Assembly (NCBI GenBank): GCA_017513085.1
Contig: JAFWDK010000001.1
Coordinates: 1-64,000 of the forward strand
DNA: 64,000 nt
Direction: 5' to 3'
DNA from: Clostridiales bacterium
GTDB taxonomy: Bacteria > Bacillota > Clostridia > Saccharofermentanales > Saccharofermentanaceae
A program made the position numbers and the translations under genes. Numbering within the stretch: position 1 is the first letter of the stretch; each line of letters opens with the position of its first letter. Shown here one piece after another: positions 54,328 to 62,784 of this stretch. The notes under the pieces were generated by a model. The model worked only from the letters and a program-made list of their open reading frames with translations, ran no database searches and was not told where the DNA came from.

Positions 54328-55458
54328 ATGATACGTTTTAATGTTCCGCCGTATACCGGCAAAGAACTTGAATACATGAAAGAAGCTATCGCAAACCGTA
54401 AGATCTGCGGTGACGGGCCTTTTACCAAAAAATGCAGCGAATGGATCGAACAACGTTTTGGCACAAAGAAAGCGCTGCTAACAACCAGCGGTTCGACAGC
54501 CCTTGATATGGCAGCACTACTCTGTGATATTCGGCCGGGCGACGAAGTCATACTGCCGAGTTTTACTTTCTCCAGCACGGCGAACTCTTTCGTTTTGGCC
54601 GGGGCTAAACTCGTCTTTGTGGACATCCGTCCCGATACGATGAATATCGATGAAAACAAGATCGAAGAAGCGATTACTGAGAGAACTAAGGTGATCGCTC
54701 CGGTTCATTATGCCGGCGTAGCATGTGAAATGGATAAGATCATGGAAATCGCTCACAGATATCATTTGAAAGTCGTCGAAGATGCCGCGCAGGGCGTGAT
54801 GAGTACTTATAAGGGCAAGGCTCTCGGAACAATCGGCGATTTCGGCTGTTTCTCCTTCCATGAAACGAAGAATTACTCCATGGGAGAAGGCGGAGCCATC
54901 CTCATCAATGATGAAGACTACATTGAAAAAGCGGAGATCCTTCGGGAAAAAGGAACGAACCGTTCAAGATTCTTCCGTGGTCAGGTCGATAAATATACAT
55001 GGGTCGATTTTGGAGACAGTTACCTGCCGAGCGATCTCAATGCCGCCTATCTGTGGGCACAGCTTGAGAAAGCAGACGAGATCAACGATAACCGGCTCGA
55101 AACATGGAATGCATACTACAACGCTTTCCTGCCCCTGGCAGAGAGAGGTCTGATCGAATTGCCACATGTCCCTGCAGACTGCATTCATAATGCCCATATG
55201 TTTTACATCAAGTGCAGATCTCTGGAGGAGAGAACCAGATTTATCAGCTACATGAAACAGAATGACATTCTCTGCGTGTTCCATTACGTTCCTCTTCACA
55301 GTGCACCTGCCGGGGAAAAGTTTGGAAGATTCAACGGAGTTGATCGGTATACAACATCTGAAAGCGATAAACTCGTCAGACTGCCGATGTACTATAACAT
55401 CGATAAAGAGGATCTGAGGAAAGTGATCAACTGCACATTAAACTTTTTCAAAGCTTAA
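54328..55458 (+). CDS. DegT/DnrJ/EryC1 sugar aminotransferase, WecE-like
   Basis: A 376-residue PLP enzyme that would aminate a nucleotide 4-keto-6-deoxy sugar. The start at 54328 follows AAGGAG (54315-54320); an earlier ATG at 54301 lacks such a site. Visible motifs: LLTTSGSTALDMAA, DEVILPSFTFSSTAN, VVEDAAQG, and the PLP-binding lysine in FSFHETKNYSMGEGG. The length and motifs fit WecE (dTDP-4-amino-4,6-dideoxygalactose transaminase) closely. No other gene for such a sugar is intact here, apart from the broken remnants just downstream, so its substrate must come from elsewhere, or it is itself a relic. Confidence 0.87.
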   Translation: MIRFNVPPYTGKELEYMKEAIANRKICGDGPFTKKCSEWIEQRFGTKKALLTTSGSTALDMAALLCDIRPGDEVILPSFTFSSTANSFVLAGAKLVFVDIRPDTMNIDENKIEEAITERTKVIAPVHYAGVACEMDKIMEIAHRYHLKVVEDAAQGVMSTYKGKALGTIGDFGCFSFHETKNYSMGEGGAILINDEDYIEKAEILREKGTNRSRFFRGQVDKYTWVDFGDSYLPSDLNAAYLWAQLEKADEINDNRLETWNAYYNAFLPLAERGLIELPHVPADCIHNAHMFYIKCRSLEERTRFISYMKQNDILCVFHYVPLHSAPAGEKFGRFNGVDRYTTSESDKLVRLPMYYNIDKEDLRKVINCTLNFFKA

Positions 55459-55512
55459 TGAACGATCAATGATGATTGTATTAACATAAGGATAAACTCA
55501 TAGGAACTGCAG

Positions 55513-55609
55513 ATGTCTGCCTTTTCAAATAAAACGCTGATGATCACCGGAGGAACCAGCTCCTTCGGACATACAGCATTAAAACACTTTCTGACTACGG
55601 ATATCGGGA
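55513..55609 (+). pseudogene. N-terminal fragment of a CapE/PseB-like UDP-GlcNAc 4,6-dehydratase
   Basis: The 33 codons from ATG 55513 read MSAFSNKTLMITGGTSSFGH and on to LKHFLTTDIG, which matches the NAD-binding start of CapE/FlaA1-type dehydratases. The match ends abruptly at the GATATCGGGA point and the frame closes soon after. Only about a tenth of a normal gene remains. Confidence 0.75.
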
Positions 55610-55789
55610 CTCGATACCAAAGGTCTTTTGCAGGCAGCCGATGTTGCAGCTGAAATGGTAAAGAACAAGAAGAACGACGGTGTGATCCTGGTAACGGATT
55701 ATACGGATTTGAATGTTTTGGGGAAAGTTGTTAAAATCATTCAGTCTTATACCGGAGTTCTTGATAAAATGGTATGGCGTAAGTACTAG
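55610..55789 (+). pseudogene. C-terminal fragment, probably of a CapG/FnlC-type UDP-GlcNAc 2-epimerase
   Basis: Directly after the dehydratase fragment, and in another frame, about 59 codons are open up to a TAG at 55787. They include GLLQAADVAAEMVKNKK, ILVTDYTDLNVLGKVV and end IIQSYTGVLDKMVWRKY. The end resembles UDP-GlcNAc 2-epimerases of the CapG/FnlC type, from memory and without a search. There is no start codon or ribosome site. The two fragments together look like the two edges of a deletion within a capE-capF-capG-like set. Confidence 0.5.
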
Positions 55790-55804
55790 CAGGAGGTTTA
55801 GCAA

Positions 55805-56467
55805 ATGTATAAGATCACCGATATGTACGATTTGGAATACAGTGTCGCAAAAGAGTATTTATCCCAATTTGAGTATCCCTGGGAGGCCCTTCCGGGCATC
55901 CGGGACCTGATCCTGGAACTGGGGGAGAATTTGGATCCGGAGGAATATGATGAAGTCGAACCCGGTGTTTGGGTGCATAAGACAGCGTACGTTTATCCTT
56001 CTGCTTATTTAGGAGCACCTTGTATCGTCGGTCCGGAGAGCGAAGTACGCCATTGTGCTTTTATCCGCACATCCGCTCTGATCGGCAGAGGCTGTGTTGT
56101 CGGGAACAGCTGTGAGCTGAAGAACGTCATTCTGTTCGATAAATGTGAGGTTCCGCATTATAACTATGTCGGAGATTCGATCCTCGGCTATCATGCCCAT
56201 ATGGGCGCCGGGTCGGTAACATCCAATGTTAAGTCAGACCGTAAGCTGGTCGTTGTCCATAATGGAGAGGAGAATATCGAGACCGGTCTTAAAAAGTTCG
56301 GCGCAATGCTTGGTGACAACTGTGAGATCGGCTGTAATTCCGTATTGAATCCAGGCACTGTCGTCGGCAGAGAATCAAGAGTATATCCGACTTCTTGTGT
56401 ACGTGGCGTCATCCCGGAAAAATCGATCTGGAAAGTTGACGGAACGATTGTTCCGATCAACGATTAA
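55805..56467 (+). CDS. Left-handed beta-helix acyltransferase, GlmU C-terminal-like
   Basis: A 220-residue protein with about 75 N-terminal residues of helical character and then hexapeptide repeats (YVYPSAYLGAPCIVGPESEV, ALIGRGCVVGNSCEL, SVLNPGTVVGRESRV). The order resembles the acetyltransferase part of GlmU-type enzymes (YVGDSILGYHAHMGAGSVTS). It would transfer an acyl group to a sugar phosphate or nucleotide sugar. AGGAGG eight bases before the ATG is a strong ribosome site. It follows the deletion scar and could be a survivor of that sugar locus. Confidence 0.78.
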   Translation: MYKITDMYDLEYSVAKEYLSQFEYPWEALPGIRDLILELGENLDPEEYDEVEPGVWVHKTAYVYPSAYLGAPCIVGPESEVRHCAFIRTSALIGRGCVVGNSCELKNVILFDKCEVPHYNYVGDSILGYHAHMGAGSVTSNVKSDRKLVVVHNGEENIETGLKKFGAMLGDNCEIGCNSVLNPGTVVGRESRVYPTSCVRGVIPEKSIWKVDGTIVPIND

Positions 56468-56476
56468 CCTAACGCT

Positions 56477-56500
56477 AACCGGACAGCAATGCCCGGTTTT
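56477..56500 (+). terminator. Probable rho-independent terminator
   Basis: AACCGG (56477-56482) pairs with CCGGTT (56493-56498) across ten bases, followed by a short T run. Confidence 0.5.
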
Positions 56501-56597
56501 ATATTCCTGTAAAATGAAAATATTTTCTGAAAATCTATTAAGTATTCTTCCATGATTTATTTTATAATTAGTTCGTGAAATAAAAGGAGAATGAACC

Positions 56598-57710
56598 ATG
56601 ATCGTAGGATGTGTAAAAGAGATCAAGAATCAGGAGCACCGTGTCGGCATTACGCCTGATAATGCTCGCGCATATGTGGACGGCGGCAATACTGTCTATA
56701 TTGAAAAGAACGCCGGAGTAGGTTCCGGTTTTGCGAATACCGAATACATCGAAGCCGGCGCACAGATCCTGGATACAGCCGAGGAAGTCTGGGCAAAAGC
56801 AGACATGATCGTTAAGGTCAAAGAACCTCTTCCGCAGGAATTCAAGTATTTCCGCGAAGGTCTTATGATCTATACCTACTTCCATCTGGCAGCAGACGAG
56901 GAGTGTACCAAAGCACTCGTCGATTCCAAAGTAACTTCGATCGCTTACGAAACACTGCAGGAAAGAGACGGATCCCTGCCGCTGCTCGTTCCGATGTCCC
57001 AGATCGCCGGTCGTCTTTCTCTTCAGGAAGGTGCGAAGTATCTTGAGAAGAAATATGGCGGTGAAGGCGTCCTGTTAGCCGGTGTCCCCGGGACTCCGAA
57101 AGCAAACGTCGTTATCTTAGGTACTGGTACCGTCGGCTGCAATGCCTGCAAGCTGGCAGTCGGTATGGGCGCGAACGTCACAATCATCGGACGGAACCTG
57201 CATAAGCTGGAAGTTCTGGATGATCAGTATCATTCTTCTATCCAGACGCTGTATTCCAGCGACTCCAATATCGAAAAAGCCTGCAAGGAAGCAGATCTTG
57301 TCATCGGTGCTGTTCTCGTACCCGGCGCTGCTGCTCCGAAGCTCTTCAAGAAGCGTTATCTGAAGGAAATGAAACCGGGCTCTGTCTTCGTCGATGTTTC
57401 GATCGACCAGGGCGGCTGCGGCGAAAGCTCCAGAGTCACATCGCATGATGATCCGATCTACATCGAAGACGGCGTCATTCATTACTGTGTAGGCAATATG
57501 CCCGGCGCTGTCCCGCGCACTTCCACGATCGCTCTTACCAATGCGACCGTCAAATACGGTCTGCAGGTCGCTAACAAAGGTCTGAAGAAAGCGTGTGAAG
57601 AGAACGATGTCATCTACTCTGCGATCAACACTTTTGACGGCAAAGTTACCTTCAAGGGTGTTGCGGACGCATTCGGAATGGATTGCAGCGATATCCGCGG
57701 CATGTTGTAG
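56598..57710 (+). CDS. ald: Alanine dehydrogenase
   Basis: A 370-residue NAD-dependent enzyme converting alanine to pyruvate and ammonia. Typical blocks: IVGCVKEIKNQEHRVGITP at the start, VKVKEPLPQEFKYF, SQIAGRLSLQEGAKYL, the nucleotide site VVILGTGTVGCNACKLA, and SVFVDVSIDQGGC followed by GNMPGAVPRTST. AAAGGAG lies before the ATG, and TATAAT at 56563-56568 is a likely -10 box. It is a single gene closed by a terminator. With glutamate dehydrogenase nearby, amino-acid nitrogen metabolism seems well served. Confidence 0.96.
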   Translation: MIVGCVKEIKNQEHRVGITPDNARAYVDGGNTVYIEKNAGVGSGFANTEYIEAGAQILDTAEEVWAKADMIVKVKEPLPQEFKYFREGLMIYTYFHLAADEECTKALVDSKVTSIAYETLQERDGSLPLLVPMSQIAGRLSLQEGAKYLEKKYGGEGVLLAGVPGTPKANVVILGTGTVGCNACKLAVGMGANVTIIGRNLHKLEVLDDQYHSSIQTLYSSDSNIEKACKEADLVIGAVLVPGAAAPKLFKKRYLKEMKPGSVFVDVSIDQGGCGESSRVTSHDDPIYIEDGVIHYCVGNMPGAVPRTSTIALTNATVKYGLQVANKGLKKACEENDVIYSAINTFDGKVTFKGVADAFGMDCSDIRGML

Positions 57711-57728
57711 GATAGAAAATGAAATGAG

Positions 57729-57759
57729 GAGGATCGCAGAAATGTGCGGTCCTCTTTTT
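57729..57759 (+). terminator. Rho-independent terminator after ald
   Basis: GAGGATCGCA (57729-57738) pairs with TGCGGTCCTC (57745-57754), one T-G pair, then five T. Confidence 0.9.
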
Positions 57760-57795
57760 CATTAAGAGAACTGATATGCGTGTTAAGAGTTTTTA

Positions 57796-57824
57796 TTGCA
57801 TGGAAAAAAAGAGATTTTTATAAT
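57796..57824 (+). promoter_or_regulatory. Promoter TTGCAT-N17-TATAAT of the pduL-nagB-trxA operon
   Basis: TTGCAT (57796-57801) and TATAAT (57819-57824) are 17 bases apart, 33 bases before the ATG at 57858, which has an AAAGGGAG ribosome site. This is an ordinary leadered promoter. Confidence 0.8.
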
Positions 57825-57857
57825 GATAAAGGTGGATTTAAAAGGGAGACCATTACA

Positions 57858-58430
57858 ATGGAAAAGTTTTTAGTTGAGATTTCAGCCCGTCACGTTCATC
57901 TTTGCCAGAAGACCGTGGACGTTCTGTTTGGCGAAGGCCATCAGTTGACTCCGATCAAGGATCTGTCCCAGCCCGGACAGTTCGCCTGCGAAGAAAAGGT
58001 CACCGTCGTCGGCCCAAGAGGCAAACTTACCTGCCGTATCTTAGGCCCGACCAGAAAAGAAGACCAGATCGAAGTTTCGCTGACTGAAGCGAGACAGCTG
58101 GGTATTGAAGCTTTGATCCGTGAATCCGGCCATTTGGACGGCACAAACGGCTGCATGGTCGAAGGGCCCTGCGGCTCTGTTGAGCTCGCAAAAGGCGTGA
58201 TCGCCGCGAAGCGCCACATCCATATGGAACCGAAAGACGGAGAATACTACGGTGTCAGCAACGGCGATATCGTCGCTGTCCGCATTCAGACACCGGAAAG
58301 AAGCATCGTATTTGACGACACCGTCGTCCGTATCAATGAGAATTATCGTCTGGCCATGCATATCGATACCGATGAGGCGAATGCGGCCGGTTTAAAGGGT
58401 AATGGAGAAGGAGAGTTGATTAAACTATGA
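57858..58430 (+). CDS. pduL: Phosphate acyltransferase, PduL type
   Basis: A 190-residue PduL-family phosphotransacylase that interconverts acyl-CoA and acyl phosphate. Two beta-barrel halves carry the zinc-binding histidines in EISARHVHLCQ and AAKRHIHMEPKDG. The start at 57858 follows AAAGGGAG; the upstream open frame crosses a terminator. There is no N-terminal targeting extension and no microcompartment gene nearby, so it probably serves as the cell's acetate-forming phosphotransacetylase. It overlaps nagB by four bases. Confidence 0.92.
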   Translation: MEKFLVEISARHVHLCQKTVDVLFGEGHQLTPIKDLSQPGQFACEEKVTVVGPRGKLTCRILGPTRKEDQIEVSLTEARQLGIEALIRESGHLDGTNGCMVEGPCGSVELAKGVIAAKRHIHMEPKDGEYYGVSNGDIVAVRIQTPERSIVFDDTVVRINENYRLAMHIDTDEANAAGLKGNGEGELIKL

Positions 58431-59152
58431 AAATTATCCGCGTTAAAGATTACGAAGAAGCATCCCAGAAAGCCTATGAAGTGATGAAAGAATTCATCAA
58501 ACCGGGCGCTGTTTTAGGTCTGGCTACCGGCAGCACACCTTTAGGTCTGTATGCCCTGATGGTCAAGGATCACGAAGAAAACGGCACAGACTACACCAAC
58601 ATCCGCACATTCAATCTGGATGAGTATGTCGGTCTGCCGCTGCATCACCGTGAATCCTACTATTCCTTCATGCATACCAACCTTTTCAATAAGATCGGTA
58701 TCCCGGAAGAGAATACCCACGTTCCCGGAGGCTTAGGCGATCTCGAAGCCAACTGCAAGGCATACGATGAAATGCTGGCGAAGGAATCTGTCGATATCCA
58801 GCTGCTCGGCATCGGCGCTGACGGCCATATCGGCTTCAACGAACCGGGCACACCGTTCAATCTCGGAACCCATGTCACTGATCTGACAGAACAGACACGT
58901 AAGGACAACCAGCGTTTCTTCAACGATCTCGGCGAAGAAACACCGACACAGGCTGTTACCATGGGTCCGGCTACGATCATGGCTGCCAAGAACGTTCTTC
59001 TGATCGCGACAGGCGAAAACAAAGCGGAAGCGATCAAGGGAATGATCGAAGGTCCGGTCAGCGAGGAATGCCAGGCATCCCTGTTGCAGAACCATCCCAG
59101 CTGCACAGTCATCATCGATGAGGGTGCGGGCAAATTACTGGAGAATCACTAG
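58427..59152 (+). CDS. nagB: Glucosamine-6-phosphate deaminase
   Basis: A 241-residue enzyme that turns glucosamine-6-phosphate into fructose-6-phosphate and ammonia. Motifs: LGLATGSTPLGLYALM, TFNLDEYVGLP (catalytic Asp), LLGIGADGHIGFNEPG with the active-site His, and a late LLIATGENKAEAIKG. Length is usual for the short Firmicute form. It lies in an operon with a phosphotransacylase, linking amino-sugar use to acetyl phosphate; no other nag gene is in the window. Confidence 0.96.
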   Translation: MKIIRVKDYEEASQKAYEVMKEFIKPGAVLGLATGSTPLGLYALMVKDHEENGTDYTNIRTFNLDEYVGLPLHHRESYYSFMHTNLFNKIGIPEENTHVPGGLGDLEANCKAYDEMLAKESVDIQLLGIGADGHIGFNEPGTPFNLGTHVTDLTEQTRKDNQRFFNDLGEETPTQAVTMGPATIMAAKNVLLIATGENKAEAIKGMIEGPVSEECQASLLQNHPSCTVIIDEGAGKLLENH

Positions 59153-59189
59153 GAAGTTCTTATAATGAAGTCGAGGAGGTAGCTGACTT

Positions 59190-59495
59190 ATGAAGATCGT
59201 AAACAAAGCAGAATTTGAAGAAACCATCAAAGAAGGTGTGACTCTGGTCGACTTCTTCGCGACCTGGTGCGGACCGTGCAAGATGCTGGGTCCGGTACTT
59301 GAAGAGCTTTCCACAGAGATCCCGGACGTCAAATTCGTCAAAGTCGACGTCGATGACGAACCGGAACTCGCTGAAAAATACGGCATCATGTCGATCCCGA
59401 ACGTCTTCCTGTTCAAGAACGGGGAGATCGCCGGCAGTTTCCTGGGACTTCAGTCCAAGGAAAACGTTAAAACTTTCATCGAAGAAAGAAAGTAA
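59190..59495 (+). CDS. trxA: Thioredoxin
   Basis: A 101-residue thioredoxin with the redox site ATWCGPCKMLGP (Cys31 and Cys34 approximately) and cis-proline region IMSIPNVFLFKNGE. It keeps cytosolic thiols reduced. GAGGAGG is the ribosome site. It follows nagB after 37 bases and shares its operon, though a TATAAT at 59161-59166 could act as an extra promoter. A terminator follows. Confidence 0.97.
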   Translation: MKIVNKAEFEETIKEGVTLVDFFATWCGPCKMLGPVLEELSTEIPDVKFVKVDVDDEPELAEKYGIMSIPNVFLFKNGEIAGSFLGLQSKENVKTFIEERK

Positions 59496-59515
59496 ACGTA
59501 TATCACAAACAAGCG

Positions 59516-59543
59516 AAACCCGGCATATGACGGGTTTTTCTTT
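59516..59543 (+). terminator. Rho-independent terminator after trxA
   Basis: AAACCCG (59516-59522) pairs with CGGGTTT (59531-59537), with a T-rich tail. Confidence 0.85.
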
Positions 59544-59634
59544 GACCCGGTTGTCGAAAACATCTCGAAGTAAATACATGATCAGTTCATTCTGAAAAAG
59601 GCTATATAATAAAAGACGATAAAGAGGTCCAAGT

Positions 59635-61320
59635 ATGAAAAAGATAATTCTTTTATTGACGCTCATCCTGCTGGTTTTGACTGCAGGATGCAGTACACAG
59701 AAAAAAGAAGAGAACACTCCGGAGCCTGAAAAGACCGTAGCTGAGCGTACGGACGATATCTATATCTTCTACACCAGTGATGTTCACTGCGGCTTCGAAG
59801 AGAACCTGACCCTTGCCAGTGTCAAATCCCTGGTCGATGAGACAAAAGCCGAACATGAATTCGTATCCCTGGTCGATATCGGTGATTATCTTCAGGGCGG
59901 CACATTAGGTTCACTTTCAAAAGGCAAGCTGTGCATCGATCTGATGAATAAGACGGGCTACGATATCGCGACTGTCGGTAACCACGAATTCGATTACGGC
60001 ATGGAAGAACTGGCGAAGCGGTTTGCGGAAGCGGATTTTGATATCGTTGCTTCCAACGTCATCTACTCCGGCAGCGGAAAGAACATCTTCGCGGATATTC
60101 CGGAATATGTCATTAAAGACTACGGAGGGACGAAAATCGCTTTCCTTGGTATCCTGACCCCTCAAAGCATCCTCCAGTCCACTCCGAAATATTTCATGGA
60201 AAACGGTGAATTCGTCTATGATTTCTATTCCGGCAGCAACGGCGAAGATCTCTACGCAAAGGTACAGTCTCTGGTCGATGAGGCCAGGGAACAGGGTGCG
60301 GAATATGTCATTGCGCTTGCTCACCTGGGCTCAGAAGCAGACACAGTTCCGTATGACTCGATCTCGCTGATCTCCCACACGACCGGGATCGACGTTGTCC
60401 TGGACGGTCATTCCCATTCTGTGATCATTGGCGATCCCTATCCCAATAAGAACGGCGAGGATGTCATCCTTTCCTCAGTCGGCACAAAACTTCAGGCACT
60501 GGGCGAGCTGATCATTGAGAAAGACGGAACGATCACGACCATGCATATCGACCACTATGACAAACAGGACGAAACGATCCTTGAGAGTCTGGCTGCCGCC
60601 AATGCGGAAGCCGAAACAGTCCTTGGCGAGAAGATCTGTGATCTGGACTTTGACCTGACGATCAAGGATGAAGAAGGTATCCGGATGGTACGCGCAAGAG
60701 AAACGACTGCCGGTGATTTCGTGGCAGATGCAGTCCGCTCCGTCATGGGAACAGACATCGCTATGATAAACGGGGGCGGTGTCCGTAATACGATCGCAGC
60801 CGGCGAAGTCACCGTCGGTGATCTTCTGGAAGTCATGCCTTTCCAGAATACGATCGCTTCTGTAAGGGCGACCGGTCAGCAGATCCTGGATGCGCTTGAA
60901 TTCTCCAGCCGGCAGACCGAGGCTTTATATAAACTTGACGGAAATGCCGTTGGTGAGAACGGCGGTTTCCTGCAGGTCTCGGGATTGAAATATACGATCG
61001 ACACATCCGTCGAATCACAGGTGACTGTCGATGAGAATGGAATGTTCAATGGATATTCCGGAGACAGCAGAAGGGTTACGGATGTCATGGTCCTGAAAGA
61101 CGGGGAGTATATTCCGATCGATCCGGAGGCATATTATACTGTCGGCAGCTCTTCCTATATCCTGCTCGACAGCGGTGACGGAAATTCCGCCTTTGCGGAA
61201 GCGGAGGTCCTTTCGAACCTGGGTATTCTGGATATCGATGTATTGATGCAGTATCTGGAAGAACAGGGCGGCTTCGCGGAAAGCTACCGCGAGACGGAAG
61301 GCAGGATCACTGTAAAATAA
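59635..61320 (+). CDS. 5'-nucleotidase/2',3'-cyclic phosphodiesterase family lipoprotein
   Basis: A 561-residue secreted enzyme with a lipoprotein signal (LLVLTAGCSTQ, Cys19), so it is held on the outer face of the membrane. The metallophosphatase domain has FYTSDVHCGFEE, VDIGDYLQGG, TVGNHEFDYGMEE and VLDGHSHSVI. The C-terminal nucleotide-binding domain has TTAGDFVADAVRSVMG, MINGGGVRNTIAAG and VMPFQNTIASV. It should release phosphate from extracellular nucleotides. AAGAGG precedes the ATG, with a TATAAT at 59605-59610. Confidence 0.93.
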   Translation: MKKIILLLTLILLVLTAGCSTQKKEENTPEPEKTVAERTDDIYIFYTSDVHCGFEENLTLASVKSLVDETKAEHEFVSLVDIGDYLQGGTLGSLSKGKLCIDLMNKTGYDIATVGNHEFDYGMEELAKRFAEADFDIVASNVIYSGSGKNIFADIPEYVIKDYGGTKIAFLGILTPQSILQSTPKYFMENGEFVYDFYSGSNGEDLYAKVQSLVDEAREQGAEYVIALAHLGSEADTVPYDSISLISHTTGIDVVLDGHSHSVIIGDPYPNKNGEDVILSSVGTKLQALGELIIEKDGTITTMHIDHYDKQDETILESLAAANAEAETVLGEKICDLDFDLTIKDEEGIRMVRARETTAGDFVADAVRSVMGTDIAMINGGGVRNTIAAGEVTVGDLLEVMPFQNTIASVRATGQQILDALEFSSRQTEALYKLDGNAVGENGGFLQVSGLKYTIDTSVESQVTVDENGMFNGYSGDSRRVTDVMVLKDGEYIPIDPEAYYTVGSSSYILLDSGDGNSAFAEAEVLSNLGILDIDVLMQYLEEQGGFAESYRETEGRITVK

Positions 61321-61340
61321 GTGAAATAAATCAGAAAACA

Positions 61341-61380
61341 AAAGCCAAGGCTGCTATAAACAATTGCCTTGGCTTTTTTA
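61341..61380. terminator. Strong bidirectional terminator between convergent genes
   Basis: AAAGCCAAGGC (61341-61351) pairs with GCCTTGGCTTT (61366-61376), T run on the right and A run on the left, so it works for both strands. Confidence 0.93.
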
Positions 61381-61404
61381 TGTCTTGTTATAAAGATGAA
61401 ACAG

Positions 61405-61989
61405 CTATCTCTTCGATATGGTGTTCAGTAATAATCCCATCCCGTAATTCAGAAGAAGCAGGAAGACAAAGATGACCATCCCTATCGGCAGTCCCCAGGT
61501 AACGAATCCGTACCAGTCATTTCCCTGCCGTCCGTTCAGGATGATGTTTCCGAGATAGCCGCAGCCGTAGATAAATAGCGGAAGGACCGCAAGGATCAGC
61601 TCACTTCTGCTGAGCTTCTGTTCTCCGAGGAAGATCTCCTCAAAAAGACACAACAGCGGAACGGCGAGATGAAACCAGAAATTCGGTCCGACATATAAGA
61701 TCGAATAACCGAACATCGGTCCCAGGAACAAGGCGGTTACGAGAAAAGTAATCATCAGCGCGAGGCAGGCGGAGAATTTCAGGACTGCGCTGAAATGCGA
61801 ATTACGGAACAGCAGCCAGCAGATCGCGGCGAACGCGGCCAGTAGATTGGAGAGAACAGTGAAATAGCGTAAGCTCCAGATCCCTCTTGCGGAAAAGGAG
61901 CCGCCTCCGTTGAATACCATATTCAGCCATGACCAGAGGATGATGACGGCCAGAAAGAGATTCAGAATGATTTTTACCATATGCTTCAT
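61405..61989 (-). CDS. Pr6Pr family membrane protein
   Basis: A 194-residue membrane protein with about six hydrophobic segments and the line LRYFTVLSNLLAAFAAI early on, which fits the Pr6Pr/FAR-17a-like family of small integral membrane proteins. Function is unknown. On the minus strand TATACT stands six bases before the ATG with no ribosome site, the same leaderless pattern as in the glycan region. A second ATG nine bases inside cannot be excluded. Confidence 0.75.
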   Translation of the reverse strand: MKHMVKIILNLFLAVIILWSWLNMVFNGGGSFSARGIWSLRYFTVLSNLLAAFAAICWLLFRNSHFSAVLKFSACLALMITFLVTALFLGPMFGYSILYVGPNFWFHLAVPLLCLFEEIFLGEQKLSRSELILAVLPLFIYGCGYLGNIILNGRQGNDWYGFVTWGLPIGMVIFVFLLLLNYGMGLLLNTISKR

Positions 61990-61995
61990 GTTTTT

Positions 61996-62001
61996 AGTAT
62001 A
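61996..62001 (-). promoter_or_regulatory. TATACT box for a leaderless start at 61,989
   Basis: On the minus strand TATACT is followed by six bases and the ATG at 61,989. No ribosome site is seen. The -35 region is not obvious. Confidence 0.5.
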
Positions 62002-62086
62002 TACAATCCGCAGATCGAAATGCGCAGAATACTTTCTTCAGAATGGTGTGTCAAGCGGTTTGCAAAAACATATTCATACAATCGCT

Positions 62087-62103
62087 GTTTACTGTAAGTA
62101 AAC
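62087..62103. promoter_or_regulatory. Perfect operator-like dyad upstream of the polyamine operon
   Basis: GTTTACT (62087-62093), GTA, AGTAAAC (62097-62103): a perfect 7-bp inverted repeat, 27 bases before the -35 box. Size suits a dimeric XRE regulator such as the one encoded downstream. Confidence 0.5.
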
Positions 62104-62130
62104 AAATTCTTTATTTTTATGAAATTTTTG

Positions 62131-62158
62131 TTGCAATGCTTCGATTTTACAGTATTAT
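62131..62158 (+). promoter_or_regulatory. Promoter TTGCAA-N16-TATTAT of the polyamine operon
   Basis: TTGCAA (62131-62136) and TATTAT (62153-62158) are 16 bases apart, 61 bases before the ATG at 62220, which has GAAGGGAG as its ribosome site. Confidence 0.6.
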
Positions 62159-62186
62159 ATTAATGGTCATATAAAACATGACAAAA

Positions 62187-62205
62187 AGTTTAGTAAAAAT
62201 AAACT
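62187..62205. promoter_or_regulatory. Second dyad, in the leader of the polyamine operon
   Basis: AGTTTA (62187-62192) and TAAACT (62200-62205) form a dyad that shares the GTTTA/TAAAC half-site with the upstream one. Together they flank the promoter. Confidence 0.4.
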
Positions 62206-62219
62206 AGAAGGGAGTTGCG

Positions 62220-62762
62220 ATGGACATCGGAAAAAGACTGAGACAACTTCGCACGAAAAACTCTCTGACCCTGGAGGAACTTGCCTCAAGGACAGAACTG
62301 ACAAAAGGATTCCTGTCCCAGCTGGAACGGAATCTGACTTCTCCGAGCATCTCCACTCTGGAGAATATCACGGGGGTCCTGGGCGTTCCGCTGGAGGATT
62401 TCTTCAAAGAGGAAGACAGAGAAACGCGCATCAGCTTCAGCAAGGATGATTATTCGGTAGATGAAAAAGACGGCCGCAAGATCACCTGGCTCGTTCCGGA
62501 CTCACAGAAGAATATCCTGGAGCCGATCCTGATGGAACTGCAGCCGGGAACCGAATCCCAGGAGATCGAGCCCTATGAGGGTGCTGAATTCGGCTATGTC
62601 CTGAAAGGACGAGTCGATCTGATCAAGACGGGAACGAATGAGGTCTATCATCTTCGCAAAGGCGACTCCTTCTATCTTGAAGGGGATTACACACACAAAC
62701 TGAGCAACATCGGCAAGGAACCGGGGGTCATCCTCTGGGTCGCGACACCGTCCATATTCTAA
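62220..62762 (+). CDS. XRE family regulator with cupin domain, probable polyamine regulator
   Basis: A 180-residue protein: an N-terminal helix-turn-helix ([20 protein letters not shown] then [19 protein letters not shown]) and a C-terminal cupin ([34 protein letters not shown]). Such proteins often control the polyamine transporter genes next to them; here potA follows after 22 bases in the same direction. The cupin probably binds the signal molecule. Dyads near its promoter suggest self-regulation. Confidence 0.9.
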   Translation: MDIGKRLRQLRTKNSLTLEELASRTELTKGFLSQLERNLTSPSISTLENITGVLGVPLEDFFKEEDRETRISFSKDDYSVDEKDGRKITWLVPDSQKNILEPILMELQPGTESQEIEPYEGAEFGYVLKGRVDLIKTGTNEVYHLRKGDSFYLEGDYTHKLSNIGKEPGVILWVATPSIF

Positions 62763-62784
62763 GCGAGTTCAGAGAGGGGAAAAT

